The notes below the pieces were generated by a model. It was not told the DNA's origin and searched no databases. It worked only from the letters and a program-made list of their open reading frames with translations. From Deltaproteobacteria bacterium (lineage in GTDB: Bacteria; Desulfobacterota; Desulfarculia; Adiutricales; Adiutricaceae), in the NCBI GenBank assembly GCA_031277995.1, contig JAITLH010000094.1, positions 1 through 8,784 on the forward strand: a stretch of 8,784 nt of DNA, in the 5' to 3' direction. Within the stretch, counting starts at the first letter, position 1. Each line of letters begins with the position of its first letter. Position numbers and translations under genes: made by a program. This document shows, piece by piece, positions 1 through 6,178 of the stretch.

Positions 1-95
1 CTTTAGTTTTGAAGGTTTTTTTGAAAAAAAACCTGTGTCGCGGGTTGTCTGCTTGGTTTAGGGGGTTTTTTTCGGGCAAAACCAGGGCCGCGGGC

Positions 96-144
96 CGCTG
101 GCCGTTGGCCGCTGGCCCCGGGCCGCTGGCCGCTGGCCGCTGGC
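96..144. repeat. 7-bp tandem repeat, seven units of CGCTGGC
   Basis: Seven consecutive 7-bp units fill 49 bp. Units 1, 3, 5, 6 and 7 are CGCTGGC, unit 2 is CGTTGGC (one change) and unit 4 is CCCGGGC (two changes). This is a simple-sequence array that could vary in length by slippage. It lies about 60 bp beyond the stop of the M48-like gene, outside any gene I accept. Confidence 0.85.
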
Positions 145-188
145 TTAATTTTGGGGGTTTTTTGGGCCAGGGCGAAGTTTTGGCGAGC

Positions 189-206
189 GGGTTTTGGGGA
201 AAACCC
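189..206 (-). other. Perfect stem-loop right after the M48-like stop codon
   Basis: GGGTTTT (189-195) and AAAACCC (200-206) form a perfect 7-bp stem around a 4-nt loop. On the minus strand it begins at the base after the stop codon of the M48-like gene. No T-run follows it on the minus strand, so it is not a classical intrinsic terminator. It could protect the 3' end of the mRNA. Confidence 0.45.
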
Positions 207-1523
207 TTAATCGTCCGAGCGGTCTTGATCCTCGGGGTTGTCGAAGGTCTCGTAATTGTTTTCCTCGGAATCGTCCGAAACTTTGTAGCGAACCTTTTCC
301 TTGGCGGCCCCTTGGCCGTTGGAGTCGGGTTTTTGGGGCTCGGAGAAAATTTCCTCGCCCTGGGCTTGGGCTTGGTCCAGATCCTGGGGTTTGGCCGCGG
401 CTTTTTTCGCGCCCTTGACGGCGGGATCGCCCAGGCCGTTCATGATGGCGCGGATTTGATCCTTGGGTCCGGGGTAAGGGCTGCCAAAAACCTTCCACCA
501 AGGGGCTTTTTTTGGCAAAAGGTTATACTGGGACATGGTTTCAATGGCCTTGATTAAGGGCATTATCTGGCCCATGATGGCGATGGTCGCGAGGTTTAGG
601 CGATGGATGAGAATCCGGCTAATGAAATTCATGACCAGATTGGAGACGTGAAAACTTAGCCAGCAGCCAAGCCAAACCAAGGCCACGTTACTGACCCTCA
701 CCACGAGGGGGTAACCCATCATATAGCCCAGGCTGTAAAGGAGCATCATCGAGGCCGGGACGGCCATGGTAATGGCCACGAGGCGCAGGATAATGTAGTT
801 TCTTTTGAGCTTAAGCATCTGGGAGACCATGGCCATGATTAGCCCGGCCTTCAAAGACTCGGGTTGGAAGGCGGCCAGGGCCTTTTCGGTCACGATCAAG
901 TTTTTGCCTTGGTAAGTGGGCATGGTTAGGCCTGGGCCAAAATTTTGGCAAACCATGAGCTTGCCGCCCTCGTTTTTTTGCCACTTTTCAAAAAAACCGT
1001 GCAGGCCCTCGGGAAACTCTTCGGCGGTCATCTCCCTAAGTTTGGCCTTAATTTCCAGGTGCTTGGTCACGGCCTCCAAAACGATTAAGGCCCACAAGGA
1101 CGTGGCCAAGGTGAAGGTCCAAATGATCAACTGGCCGTTATTCATGTTTTGCAACAATAGCCAGGATACCAGCCAGAGGTAAAAAAACCCAAAGATCCAA
1201 TAGGGTAAAACTATGGCCAGTTTGGCCTTAAGGCTCCTGGTGTCCAGCCCGGACTCGGTTCTTAACCTGGCCCTGATGGCCGGGCAGATGGAGGCGGCCA
1301 AGGTAATAAAGACGATCATCGGGGCCAAAAGCAAAAGTTCCAGGGGTTTTTCGCTAAAGGGTCTAACGTATACGTTGGCCAGCTTGTCGGCCAAGCCGGA
1401 GGCCAACAAAAGCAAGGCCGTGAGCTCAACCAGCCGACTAAGACTAGCCAAAAGAAAATCCAACGAGGAATAAAGGATGGATTTTTCTTCATTGTTGGCC
1501 TTGGAAAATAGCTTTTTAAACAT
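207..1523 (-). CDS. M48/Ste24-like membrane protein lacking the zinc-protease active site
   Basis: The 438-residue protein is polytopic, with hydrophobic segments near residues 22-45, 60-81, 103-125, 131-152, 244-268 and 273-300. It matches the skeleton of M48 peptidases (Ste24/HtpX, integral-membrane zinc proteases). There is a GLDTRSL segment (92-98) like the Ste24 GLS-x-QSL region, an NLIVTEKAL strand (208-216) before the catalytic helix, an SR at 302-303, and an NL-x(14)-SPYPGPKDQI stretch resembling the family's NL...SHPPL.ERI end. The HExxH site aligns with MVSQM (232-236), and the third-ligand glutamate after SR is replaced by Ile306. No zinc-binding or catalytic residue remains, so proteolysis is unlikely; a chaperone, scaffold or regulatory role is inference. 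The C-terminus from about 365 is a soluble tail, first Lys/Ala- then Asp/Glu-rich. ATG start; only a weak GGTGT precedes it. The gene is separated from the regulator by 743 bp and a terminator, so it is probably its own unit. Confidence 0.72.
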   Translation of the reverse strand: MFKKLFSKANNEEKSILYSSLDFLLASLSRLVELTALLLLASGLADKLANVYVRPFSEKPLELLLLAPMIVFITLAASICPAIRARLRTESGLDTRSLKAKLAIVLPYWIFGFFYLWLVSWLLLQNMNNGQLIIWTFTLATSLWALIVLEAVTKHLEIKAKLREMTAEEFPEGLHGFFEKWQKNEGGKLMVCQNFGPGLTMPTYQGKNLIVTEKALAAFQPESLKAGLIMAMVSQMLKLKRNYIILRLVAITMAVPASMMLLYSLGYMMGYPLVVRVSNVALVWLGCWLSFHVSNLVMNFISRILIHRLNLATIAIMGQIMPLIKAIETMSQYNLLPKKAPWWKVFGSPYPGPKDQIRAIMNGLGDPAVKGAKKAAAKPQDLDQAQAQGEEIFSEPQKPDSNGQGAAKEKVRYKVSDDSEENNYETFDNPEDQDRSDD

Positions 1524-1538
1524 TAAGACACCATATAT

Positions 1539-1566
1539 ATTTTAAGTTAATAATCACTGATAACAA
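1539..1566 (-). promoter_or_regulatory. Candidate sigma-70-type promoter for the M48-like gene
   Basis: Reading the minus strand, TTGTTA (1561-1566) is followed after 16 bp by TAAAAT (1539-1544), which differs from TATAAT at one position. The start of transcription would fall near 1532, leaving a leader of only about ten bases before the ATG at 1523. This fits the poor ribosome-binding site. The area is strongly AT-rich, so chance matches are likely. Confidence 0.35.
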
Positions 1567-1682
1567 CCTACTAGAATTAAAACCTTAACCCTAATTAGAA
1601 AATCTTTTAAAAGAAAACATGAGCTATTTTTCCAAGAAAAAAACCAGGCGAAAAATTCCCAACCCGTCCGGTTGGCGCCAAG

Positions 1683-1716
1683 GCGGCCCGCCGGGCGGGC
1701 CGCCCGGGCGGGCCGC
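1683..1716. repeat. GC-only 13-bp tandem repeat forming a long inverted repeat
   Basis: The 13-mer CCGGGCGGGCCGC occurs twice in tandem at 1691-1716. GCGGCCCGCC at 1683-1692 is the exact reverse complement of both 1694-1703 and 1707-1716, so either copy can pair with it, over a 1-nt or 14-nt gap. A smaller CCGC-TTTA-GCGG hairpin follows at 1713-1724. There is no adjoining T-run, so this is not a simple terminator. Confidence 0.75.
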
Positions 1717-1803
1717 TTTAGCGGCGAAAAACAAAAAACCCTGGGCCGGGGGGGGGCAAAAACGGCCGCCTTGCGAAAGTGCCGAGCGTTTAAGCCTTTG
1801 GCC

Positions 1804-1835
1804 AAAAAGCCCGGGGGCTTTTCCCCCGGCGCTTT
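1804..1835 (-). terminator. Intrinsic terminator, minus strand
   Basis: CCGGGGG (1811-1817) pairs with CCCCCGG (1823-1829) around a 5-nt loop. The stem extends through AAAGC (1806-1810) and GCTTT (1831-1835), with one bulged C at 1830, giving about 12 bp. Read on the minus strand, the descending arm runs into five T's (1808-1804). It is about 430 bp past the response-regulator stop and upstream of the M48-like promoter candidate, so it would insulate the two units. Confidence 0.55.
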
Positions 1836-2150
1836 AAGCCAAGGCCCAATCCCAACCCATTATAACAAGAGCTTAATTTATTATAAAGGTTGAAAATTTT
1901 TAAAATTTTGCGTCAATTTTTAGAAACGAAATGGAGGAAATTTTAGCGCCCGGGGCCATGAAAACCCCAGGACTAAATCGTCTGGCCCCAAGTTTTCCCC
2001 AAAGGTTTTTCAGGCCGGCTGTTTTTGGGACCTCGGGTCCCCCAGAAACATGCCCCTTAAACGGCCGTTTTGGGCCCCAGGAGGGCCGCGAAAGCGTGGC
2101 CGGGGGGGTAAGGGTCAGTTTCGGGGCCTAAGGCCGCCATGGGGCCATTT

Positions 2151-2209
2151 GGCCCGTTTACGGCCAAAAGGCCAAAAGGGCCATTATTTTGGGCCAAACC
2201 AAACGGGCC
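2151..2209. repeat. Nested inverted repeat in the 3' region of the response-regulator gene
   Basis: GGCCCGTTT (2151-2159) is matched perfectly by AAACGGGCC (2201-2209). Inside is a second pair, CCAAAA (2172-2177) and TTTTGG (2187-2192), plus repeated GGCCAAAA units. On the minus strand it lies about 57 bases past the stop codon, so it could fold at the mRNA 3' end. There is no U-tail typical of a terminator. Confidence 0.4.
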
Positions 2210-2266
2210 GTAGTCGCGGCCATTTTTTTTATCGCCTTATGGGGCGGCTGGGCCCGCTTGGTTAAA

Positions 2267-3763
2267 TCAAAGGGCGGGGCCGTTTTGGTCATCGGCGTCG
2301 GGCTGGGCCGATTTTTCGCCCGAGGGGTTATTTTCGAGATTGTCGGGCGCGTAATTGTCGAGATCGTAGAGGGCGATTTTGGTGATTAAGGCCCGGCGGC
2401 TTAGGCCCAGGGCTTCGGCGGTTCGGGTGCGGTTACCGCCGTTTAGGGATAGGGCCCGGCCGATGATTTCGGTTTCGGCCAATTCCGTGACGGTTTTCAC
2501 GGCGGCTTTTAGGTCAATCCAGTCTTTGGGGATACGGACGATGGGGGCGTCCAGGGGCGCCTCGGCGCCGGGATTGAAGGTTCGCGGGGTTAGGTTAAAG
2601 GGTAAGTCGTCCGGGCCGATGACCGGGCCGTCACTCATGATGGCCGCCTGCTCCACGACGTTTTTTAAGGCCCGGACGTTGCCGTTCCAAGTTTGGGCGG
2701 CCATGACCCTTAGGGCCGCCGGGGCCATGCGTTTGGGTTGGAGGTTATTTTTGGTGACCGCCTGGGCCAGAAAGTGGGTGGCCAACATGGGTATGTCTTC
2801 CGGCCGCTCCCTAAGGGGCGGCATCCTAAGGCTTATGACGTTTAGGCGATAATAAAGGTCTTCCCGAAAACGCCCCATGGCCACTTCTTCCTTGAGATTT
2901 TTGTTGGTGGCGGCCAAAACCCTTAGATCGACCTTGCGGGGCGTGTTTTCCCCTATTTTTTTAACTTCTTCCTCCTGGAGGACCCGAAGTAATTTTACCT
3001 GCATCTCCAAAGGAAGTTCGCTCACCTCGTCCAGAAAAAGCGTACCCCCGTCGGCCTCGGCCACGAGCCCGGTTTTGGCCCGCTCGGCCCCGGTGAAAGC
3101 CCCTTTGACGTAGCCAAAAAACTCGCTCTCCATGAGGTTTTGGGGAATGGCCCCGCAGTTGACGGCCACGAAGGGCCTATCGGCCCTGGGCCCGTTTTGG
3201 TGGATTGAGCGGGCGGCCAGTTCTTTCCCGGTGCCGCTTTCGCCGATGATCAAGACCGTGGCCTTGGTTTCGGCCACCTTGGCGATGATGTCAAAAACCT
3301 TGCTAATGGCCGCGCTTTGGCCCAAAAAGACGTTCGCGTCCCGCCGCTCGCTTATCTCCCTTTTGAGGCGTTTATTTTCGTCCAAAAGGCGCCCGCGTTC
3401 CAAGGCCTTTTCCAAAACCAGGACGATTTCTTCCTCGTCGAAGGGTTTGGCGATGTAGTCATAGGCGCCTTCTTTCATGGCCTTTATGGCCGTGTCGATG
3501 GAGGCGAAGGCGGTCACCATGATGACCAAGGTGTCGGGCACCTCGGATCTTAACTGGGCCAATAGCCCCAGCCCGTCCATTCCGGGCATGTTAAGATCGC
3601 TAAAAACCACGTCAAAGGTTTCCTTGGCCACGATCCGCAGGGCTTCCTTGGCGGATTCGGCCGTCCGGCAATGATACCCCCTTTTGGTGAGCATGATGGA
3701 CATGATCTTGCGGATATGTTCTTCGTCATCGACAATCAAGACCCGTCCAGGCGCTGTGGCCAT
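2267..3763 (-). CDS. NtrC-family sigma-54-dependent response regulator
   Basis: The 498-residue cytoplasmic protein has the full NtrC architecture. The receiver domain (about 6-120) has acidic pocket D12/D13, phosphoacceptor D56, T84 and K106. The AAA+ sigma-54-interacting domain (about 146-375) has Walker A GESGTGK (174-180), the sigma-54-contacting GAFTGA loop (221-226), Walker B LFLDE (242-246), and the arginine-finger region FREDLYYRLNV (299-309). A Fis-type helix-turn-helix lies near 434-467. All key residues are present, so it should hydrolyse ATP and open sigma-54 promoters once phosphorylated. An Asp/Asn-rich tail of about 28 residues follows the helix-turn-helix. The ATG start is well supported by AAGGGAGAG seven to eight bases upstream. 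The kinase gene lies 228 bp upstream in the same direction and is the likely phosphodonor. The target genes and exact subfamily cannot be named from the sequence. Confidence 0.95.
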   Translation of the reverse strand: MATAPGRVLIVDDEEHIRKIMSIMLTKRGYHCRTAESAKEALRIVAKETFDVVFSDLNMPGMDGLGLLAQLRSEVPDTLVIMVTAFASIDTAIKAMKEGAYDYIAKPFDEEEIVLVLEKALERGRLLDENKRLKREISERRDANVFLGQSAAISKVFDIIAKVAETKATVLIIGESGTGKELAARSIHQNGPRADRPFVAVNCGAIPQNLMESEFFGYVKGAFTGAERAKTGLVAEADGGTLFLDEVSELPLEMQVKLLRVLQEEEVKKIGENTPRKVDLRVLAATNKNLKEEVAMGRFREDLYYRLNVISLRMPPLRERPEDIPMLATHFLAQAVTKNNLQPKRMAPAALRVMAAQTWNGNVRALKNVVEQAAIMSDGPVIGPDDLPFNLTPRTFNPGAEAPLDAPIVRIPKDWIDLKAAVKTVTELAETEIIGRALSLNGGNRTRTAEALGLSRRALITKIALYDLDNYAPDNLENNPSGEKSAQPDADDQNGPAL

Positions 3764-3778
3764 GATTTTCTCTCCCTT
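3764..3778 (-). promoter_or_regulatory. Ribosome-binding site of the response regulator
   Basis: The minus strand reads AAGGGAGAG directly upstream of the ATG at 3763, at a normal spacing. It is the clearest Shine-Dalgarno sequence in the window and fixes this start. Confidence 0.7.
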
Positions 3779-3842
3779 GGGCTGCCAATCACAAGTTTAA
3801 AACGTTTTTCGCTTAAATGGGTTTTTGATTTTTGATAGGGGC

Positions 3843-3865
3843 CGGGCAAGCGGAAAGCTTGCCCG
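3843..3865. repeat. 9-bp perfect hairpin in the kinase-regulator gap
   Basis: CGGGCAAGC (3843-3851) pairs perfectly with GCTTGCCCG (3857-3865) around a GGAAA loop. A T-run (3871-3875) follows on the plus strand only, which is opposite to the genes; on the minus strand the hairpin is followed by GCCCC and A-rich sequence. It could therefore slow antisense transcripts, or act in the kinase-regulator mRNA without terminating it. Confidence 0.6.
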
Positions 3866-3987
3866 CCGGGTTTTTCATGGGTATTTTGTTTTGGCCCGAT
3901 GACCGCGAAACCCGGCCCCCGGTTTTTTTTATGTATTTTTGTTTTGGCCCGGGGGCCGGAAAGCTTGGCCGCCGGGTTTTTTTCGGG
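3843..3987. repeat. Degenerate intergenic repeat modules between kinase and regulator genes
   Basis: Two short modules alternate here. The first, CGGAAAGCTTG followed by GCCGGGTTTTT, is found at 3851-3875 and 3957-3981 (106 bp apart). The second, TTTTGTTTTGGCCC, is found at 3884-3897 and 3937-3950 (53 bp apart), each copy preceded by a GC block and a T-run. The second module also occurs upstream of the kinase gene at 5794-5807 and 5885-5898. Translating the plus strand gives similar Phe/Gly-rich peptides in each copy, which reflects the nucleotide repeats rather than a gene. Confidence 0.7.
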
Positions 3988-3991
3988 TTTT

Positions 3992-5707
3992 TTAAATTGG
4001 TTTTTCGGCCTTGGGCCAGCGGATGGTAAAGGAGGCCCCGGCCCCCGGGGAGGTCATAAGCTCGAGTCGGCCGTGGGAACTATCGACTATGCGCTGGCAA
4101 ATGGCCAAGCCCAGCCCGGTGCCTTGGCCCGGGCCCTTGGTGGTGAAATAGGGATCGAAAACGCGTTTGCGGACCTCGGGACTCATGCCCGGGCCGTTGT
4201 CGGAGAGGGTCATGACCACCCAGCCGGATTCCTGGCTTAGGCCCAAGGTGAAGGTGGGCGCGGGATCGATTTGATCGGTCATGGCCTGGGCGGCGTTCAT
4301 GGTGATTATTATGACTATCTGGGCCAGGTGATCGCGGTCCAGGGTGACCGGGTGGGGTTCGTCAAAACCATGGGCGTATACGACGTTCATGCGGGAAATG
4401 GCCCTTTGGCTTTCCAACATGCCCATGATTTTTGGCAGATGTTGGCTAAGATCCAAGGTCTCCGACAAACCCTTTGAGGGCCTTGAGTAATCGAGTAACT
4501 CCCGCAGGATTTTTTGAATCCGGCCGGTCTGGTTTAGGATGGCGGTCAGGTATTCGAGGCGCTCTTCTTCGCTTTCGACCCCGGCTTCCAGGATTTGGGC
4601 GTAACCCGAAATGGCCGACAAGGGATTACCCACCTCGTGGGCCACCCCGGCGGCCAAAAGCCCAATGGAGGCGAGTTTTTCGCTGTGCAAGAGTTGCCTT
4701 TCCAATTGGCGGCGTTCGGTCAAATCGCTGACCATAAGCATGAAAGTTTGCCTGGAACTACTGACGTTATCGAGGCCCACGCCCGAGGTGGAAATCAGGA
4801 TGGTTCGGCGCTCGCCGCCGGGGGTGATTAGGATGGCTTCGAGGACGCTATCGGCCGGAGGGGGGCTGGACACTTCCCATTCGGAGAGCCGGGGATCGTT
4901 TTCCAAAAAAGCCCGAAATTCCCGCCCCATCAATTCTTCCTTGGTCCAGCCCCACTGCCCGGCCTTGCGATTGGAATAGGTAACCCGGCCCTGGCCGTCC
5001 AAGGTCAAAATGGCGTCGTTGGCGGTCTCGAGTAATCTCTCCAGATAATCCGAGGTTTCCCTGGCCCGTCTTTCCGAATCGCTTAGGCGGGTGTTTATGC
5101 GGCTTAGCTCGTCAAAAAGTTGGACGTTTGATAGGACCGCGCTGGCCTGGTCAGCCATGATCGAGAGCATGTGCTCGTTTTCGCTGGAAAAGGGCTGCGA
5201 TTGGGGTCTTGAGAGGACCAGTAAGCCCAAAAAACGACCCCGCACCAAAAACGGGGCCAACAAAATCGCCCGGGCGCCATCGGGCTCCGGGGCCGTGGGG
5301 TCCGCGCCCAGCGGGGCTTCGGGAACGGTTATGGGACCGGTGACCGCGACTTCCTCAAAACCCGGCCCCAGGGAAGCCAGGCTCCAAAGGCGCCCCTGCC
5401 CTTCGGGGTAGTATTTGAATTCCTCGCGATCGGTCCAGTAAGACGCGACGAGCCTTAAAACCGACCGCTCGCCCTCGCTTTCCTTAAGTATCAAGGCCAA
5501 CCTGTCGGCCACGACCTCGTGGGCGACACTGGCCATCAAAGCCGAGGCCAATGATTCCACGGTCATGGTCGTCCGCAGGGCGTCGCCAACCCTACGGACC
5601 AACGACAGTTCCTCTAGTTTCTGGGTATAGCGCTCATAGATTTCGGTTAAAGTGCTTTTGTAAATGTCAAGTTTAGCCTCAAGATCCTCAAGTCGCGTGG
5701 TTTGCAT
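3992..5707 (-). CDS. Soluble GAF-PAS sensor histidine kinase
   Basis: The 571-residue protein has no membrane segment or signal peptide and should be cytoplasmic. A short N-terminal coiled coil (about 5-40) leads to a GAF-like sensor domain (about 45-200), a PAS domain (about 222-330), a HisKA dimerisation domain with autophosphorylation site H357 (in VAHEVGNP), and an HATPase_c domain. The latter has N-box N471, G1 box DNGPGM (503-508), F box FDPYFTTK (517-524) and G2 box GTGLGL (529-534). All catalytic motifs are intact, so it should autophosphorylate and pass phosphate to a receiver, most probably the NtrC-type regulator encoded next. I chose the ATG at 5707, preceded by GGGGTG at about six bases, over the in-frame TTG at 5719, which has no clear ribosome-binding site. 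The signal is not evident: GAF and PAS domains bind diverse ligands and no cofactor motif is clear. The start region sits at the edge of a tandem duplication. Confidence 0.95.
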   Translation of the reverse strand: MQTTRLEDLEAKLDIYKSTLTEIYERYTQKLEELSLVRRVGDALRTTMTVESLASALMASVAHEVVADRLALILKESEGERSVLRLVASYWTDREEFKYYPEGQGRLWSLASLGPGFEEVAVTGPITVPEAPLGADPTAPEPDGARAILLAPFLVRGRFLGLLVLSRPQSQPFSSENEHMLSIMADQASAVLSNVQLFDELSRINTRLSDSERRARETSDYLERLLETANDAILTLDGQGRVTYSNRKAGQWGWTKEELMGREFRAFLENDPRLSEWEVSSPPPADSVLEAILITPGGERRTILISTSGVGLDNVSSSRQTFMLMVSDLTERRQLERQLLHSEKLASIGLLAAGVAHEVGNPLSAISGYAQILEAGVESEEERLEYLTAILNQTGRIQKILRELLDYSRPSKGLSETLDLSQHLPKIMGMLESQRAISRMNVVYAHGFDEPHPVTLDRDHLAQIVIIITMNAAQAMTDQIDPAPTFTLGLSQESGWVVMTLSDNGPGMSPEVRKRVFDPYFTTKGPGQGTGLGLAICQRIVDSSHGRLELMTSPGAGASFTIRWPKAEKPI

Positions 5708-5713
5708 TTGGCA

Positions 5714-5908
5714 CCCCAAAGCTAATGTCTAAGACCCTTAAATGCCTAAGAAAAGGTCGAGTTTTGTCCCGGTGATTTTTTTGTGACCCCGGGTTTTGTT
5801 TTGGCCCCCAAAGCCAATGTCTAAGACCCTTAAATGCCTAAGAAAAGGTCGAGTTTTGCCCGGTGATTTTTTTGTGACCCCGGGTTTTGTTTTGGCCCCC
5901 AAAGCCAA
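5714..5908. repeat. 92-bp tandem duplication upstream of the kinase gene
   Basis: Copy 1 spans 5714-5805 and copy 2 spans 5806-5896. They are nearly identical, differing by a C/T change (5723 versus 5815) and one missing T (GTCCC versus GCCC). A third copy begins at 5897 and breaks off after about 12 bp. The first copy ends against the kinase start, and the kinase ribosome-binding site (GGGGTG on the minus strand) is made from the repeat edge. Each unit includes the dispersed motif TTTTGTTTTGGCCC. Confidence 0.9.
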
Positions 5909-5983
5909 AGAAAAAAGCGGGTTAATTTTAGTCGGTTTTTAAACCCGGCCCGGGATCGCCAAGTAGCATGGTTTAGGATTGGC

Positions 5984-6012
5984 GCGATAAACCTCGAATC
6001 TAAATCAGTCAA
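5984..6012 (-). promoter_or_regulatory. Candidate promoter for the kinase gene
   Basis: On the minus strand, TTGACT (6007-6012, five of six consensus bases) is followed after 17 bp by TATCGC (5984-5989, three of six). Transcription would start near 5977 and give a leader of about 270 bases containing both copies of the 92-bp repeat. The -10 match is weak, so this is tentative. Confidence 0.28.
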
Positions 6013-6035
6013 ACAATTGGTAAAAATCGGGTTTG

Positions 6036-6049
6036 GGTTAAAGTTAACC
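6036..6049. promoter_or_regulatory. Possible operator palindrome GGTTAA-AG-TTAACC
   Basis: A perfect 6+6 bp inverted repeat with a 2-bp centre lies about 24 bp upstream of the candidate kinase -35 element. GGTTAAC also occurs nearby at 6077-6083. The placement would suit an activator site, but no binding protein can be assigned. Confidence 0.25.
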
Positions 6050-6178
6050 AGGATTGGTTCGCGTTACGAAAGTGGGGGTTAACAAGCCAAAATATCTAAC
6101 GAAGAATTTTTTTGGGGCTCAAGGGAGTAAAACCAAACGCTAAAGGCCTAAAATATTTGGTAAATTTGGTCCCGGGCC

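Larger units (their letters stand above)
1..206. other. Non-coding stretch downstream of the M48-like gene
   Basis: This stretch lies 3' of the minus-strand M48-like gene. It holds an A/T-run palindrome at 13-34 (AGGTTTTTTT facing AAAAAAACCT), a T-rich motif at 63-76 that recurs exactly at 3974-3987, a seven-unit GC-rich tandem array at 96-144, and a hairpin at 189-206 directly after the stop codon. A plus-strand frame is open across it, but its translation is low-complexity (Gly/Leu/Phe/Ala) and runs antisense into the M48-like gene, so I do not call a gene. The gene beyond the left edge is not visible. Confidence 0.6.
1524..2266. other. 743-bp intergenic region, no convincing gene
   Basis: The part next to the M48-like gene (1524-1620) is AT-rich and promoter-like. 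Positions 1680-1725 hold GC-only tandem repeats, and 1804-1835 a strong hairpin. Positions 1860-1920 are AT-rich with two AAAATTTT blocks. Positions 1950-2266 are dense in GGCC with several inverted repeats: GGGACC/GGTCCC at 2027-2041, the 12-bp palindrome AAACGGCCGTTT at 2059-2070, and a 9-bp pair at 2151-2209. Open frames on both strands give low-complexity Gly/Pro/Arg products without recognisable domains or good start sites, so I reject them. Confidence 0.6.

Noticed and set aside
9..557. Plus-strand open frame of 182 codons at the left edge
   Set aside because: Its translation is low-complexity Gly/Leu/Phe/Ala, it reads through the 7-bp tandem array, and it is antisense to the C-terminus of the well-supported M48-like gene.
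1554..1893. Short open frames on both strands in the gap upstream of the M48-like gene
   Set aside because: They are built from the GC-only repeats and the terminator hairpin, and give Arg/Pro/Gly/Ala-rich products without domains.
3832..4240. Plus-strand frames with repeated Phe/Gly-rich peptides in the kinase-regulator gap
   Set aside because: The peptide repeats only reflect the nucleotide repeat modules, the frames run antisense into the kinase gene, and no domain or ribosome-binding site is seen.
5708..5719. Kinase start at the TTG at 5719
   Set aside because: The ATG four codons downstream has a clear GGGGTG at proper spacing; the TTG has none.
5710..5722. Sigma-54-like TTGGCAC...GC on the plus strand near the kinase start
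   Set aside because: The GG-to-GC spacing is one base too short, it points away from the kinase gene, and no plus-strand gene follows.
5940..6010. Possible tRNA gene in the stretch upstream of the kinase gene
   Set aside because: No cloverleaf can be formed: there is no acceptor stem pairing and no proper T-loop at the needed distance.
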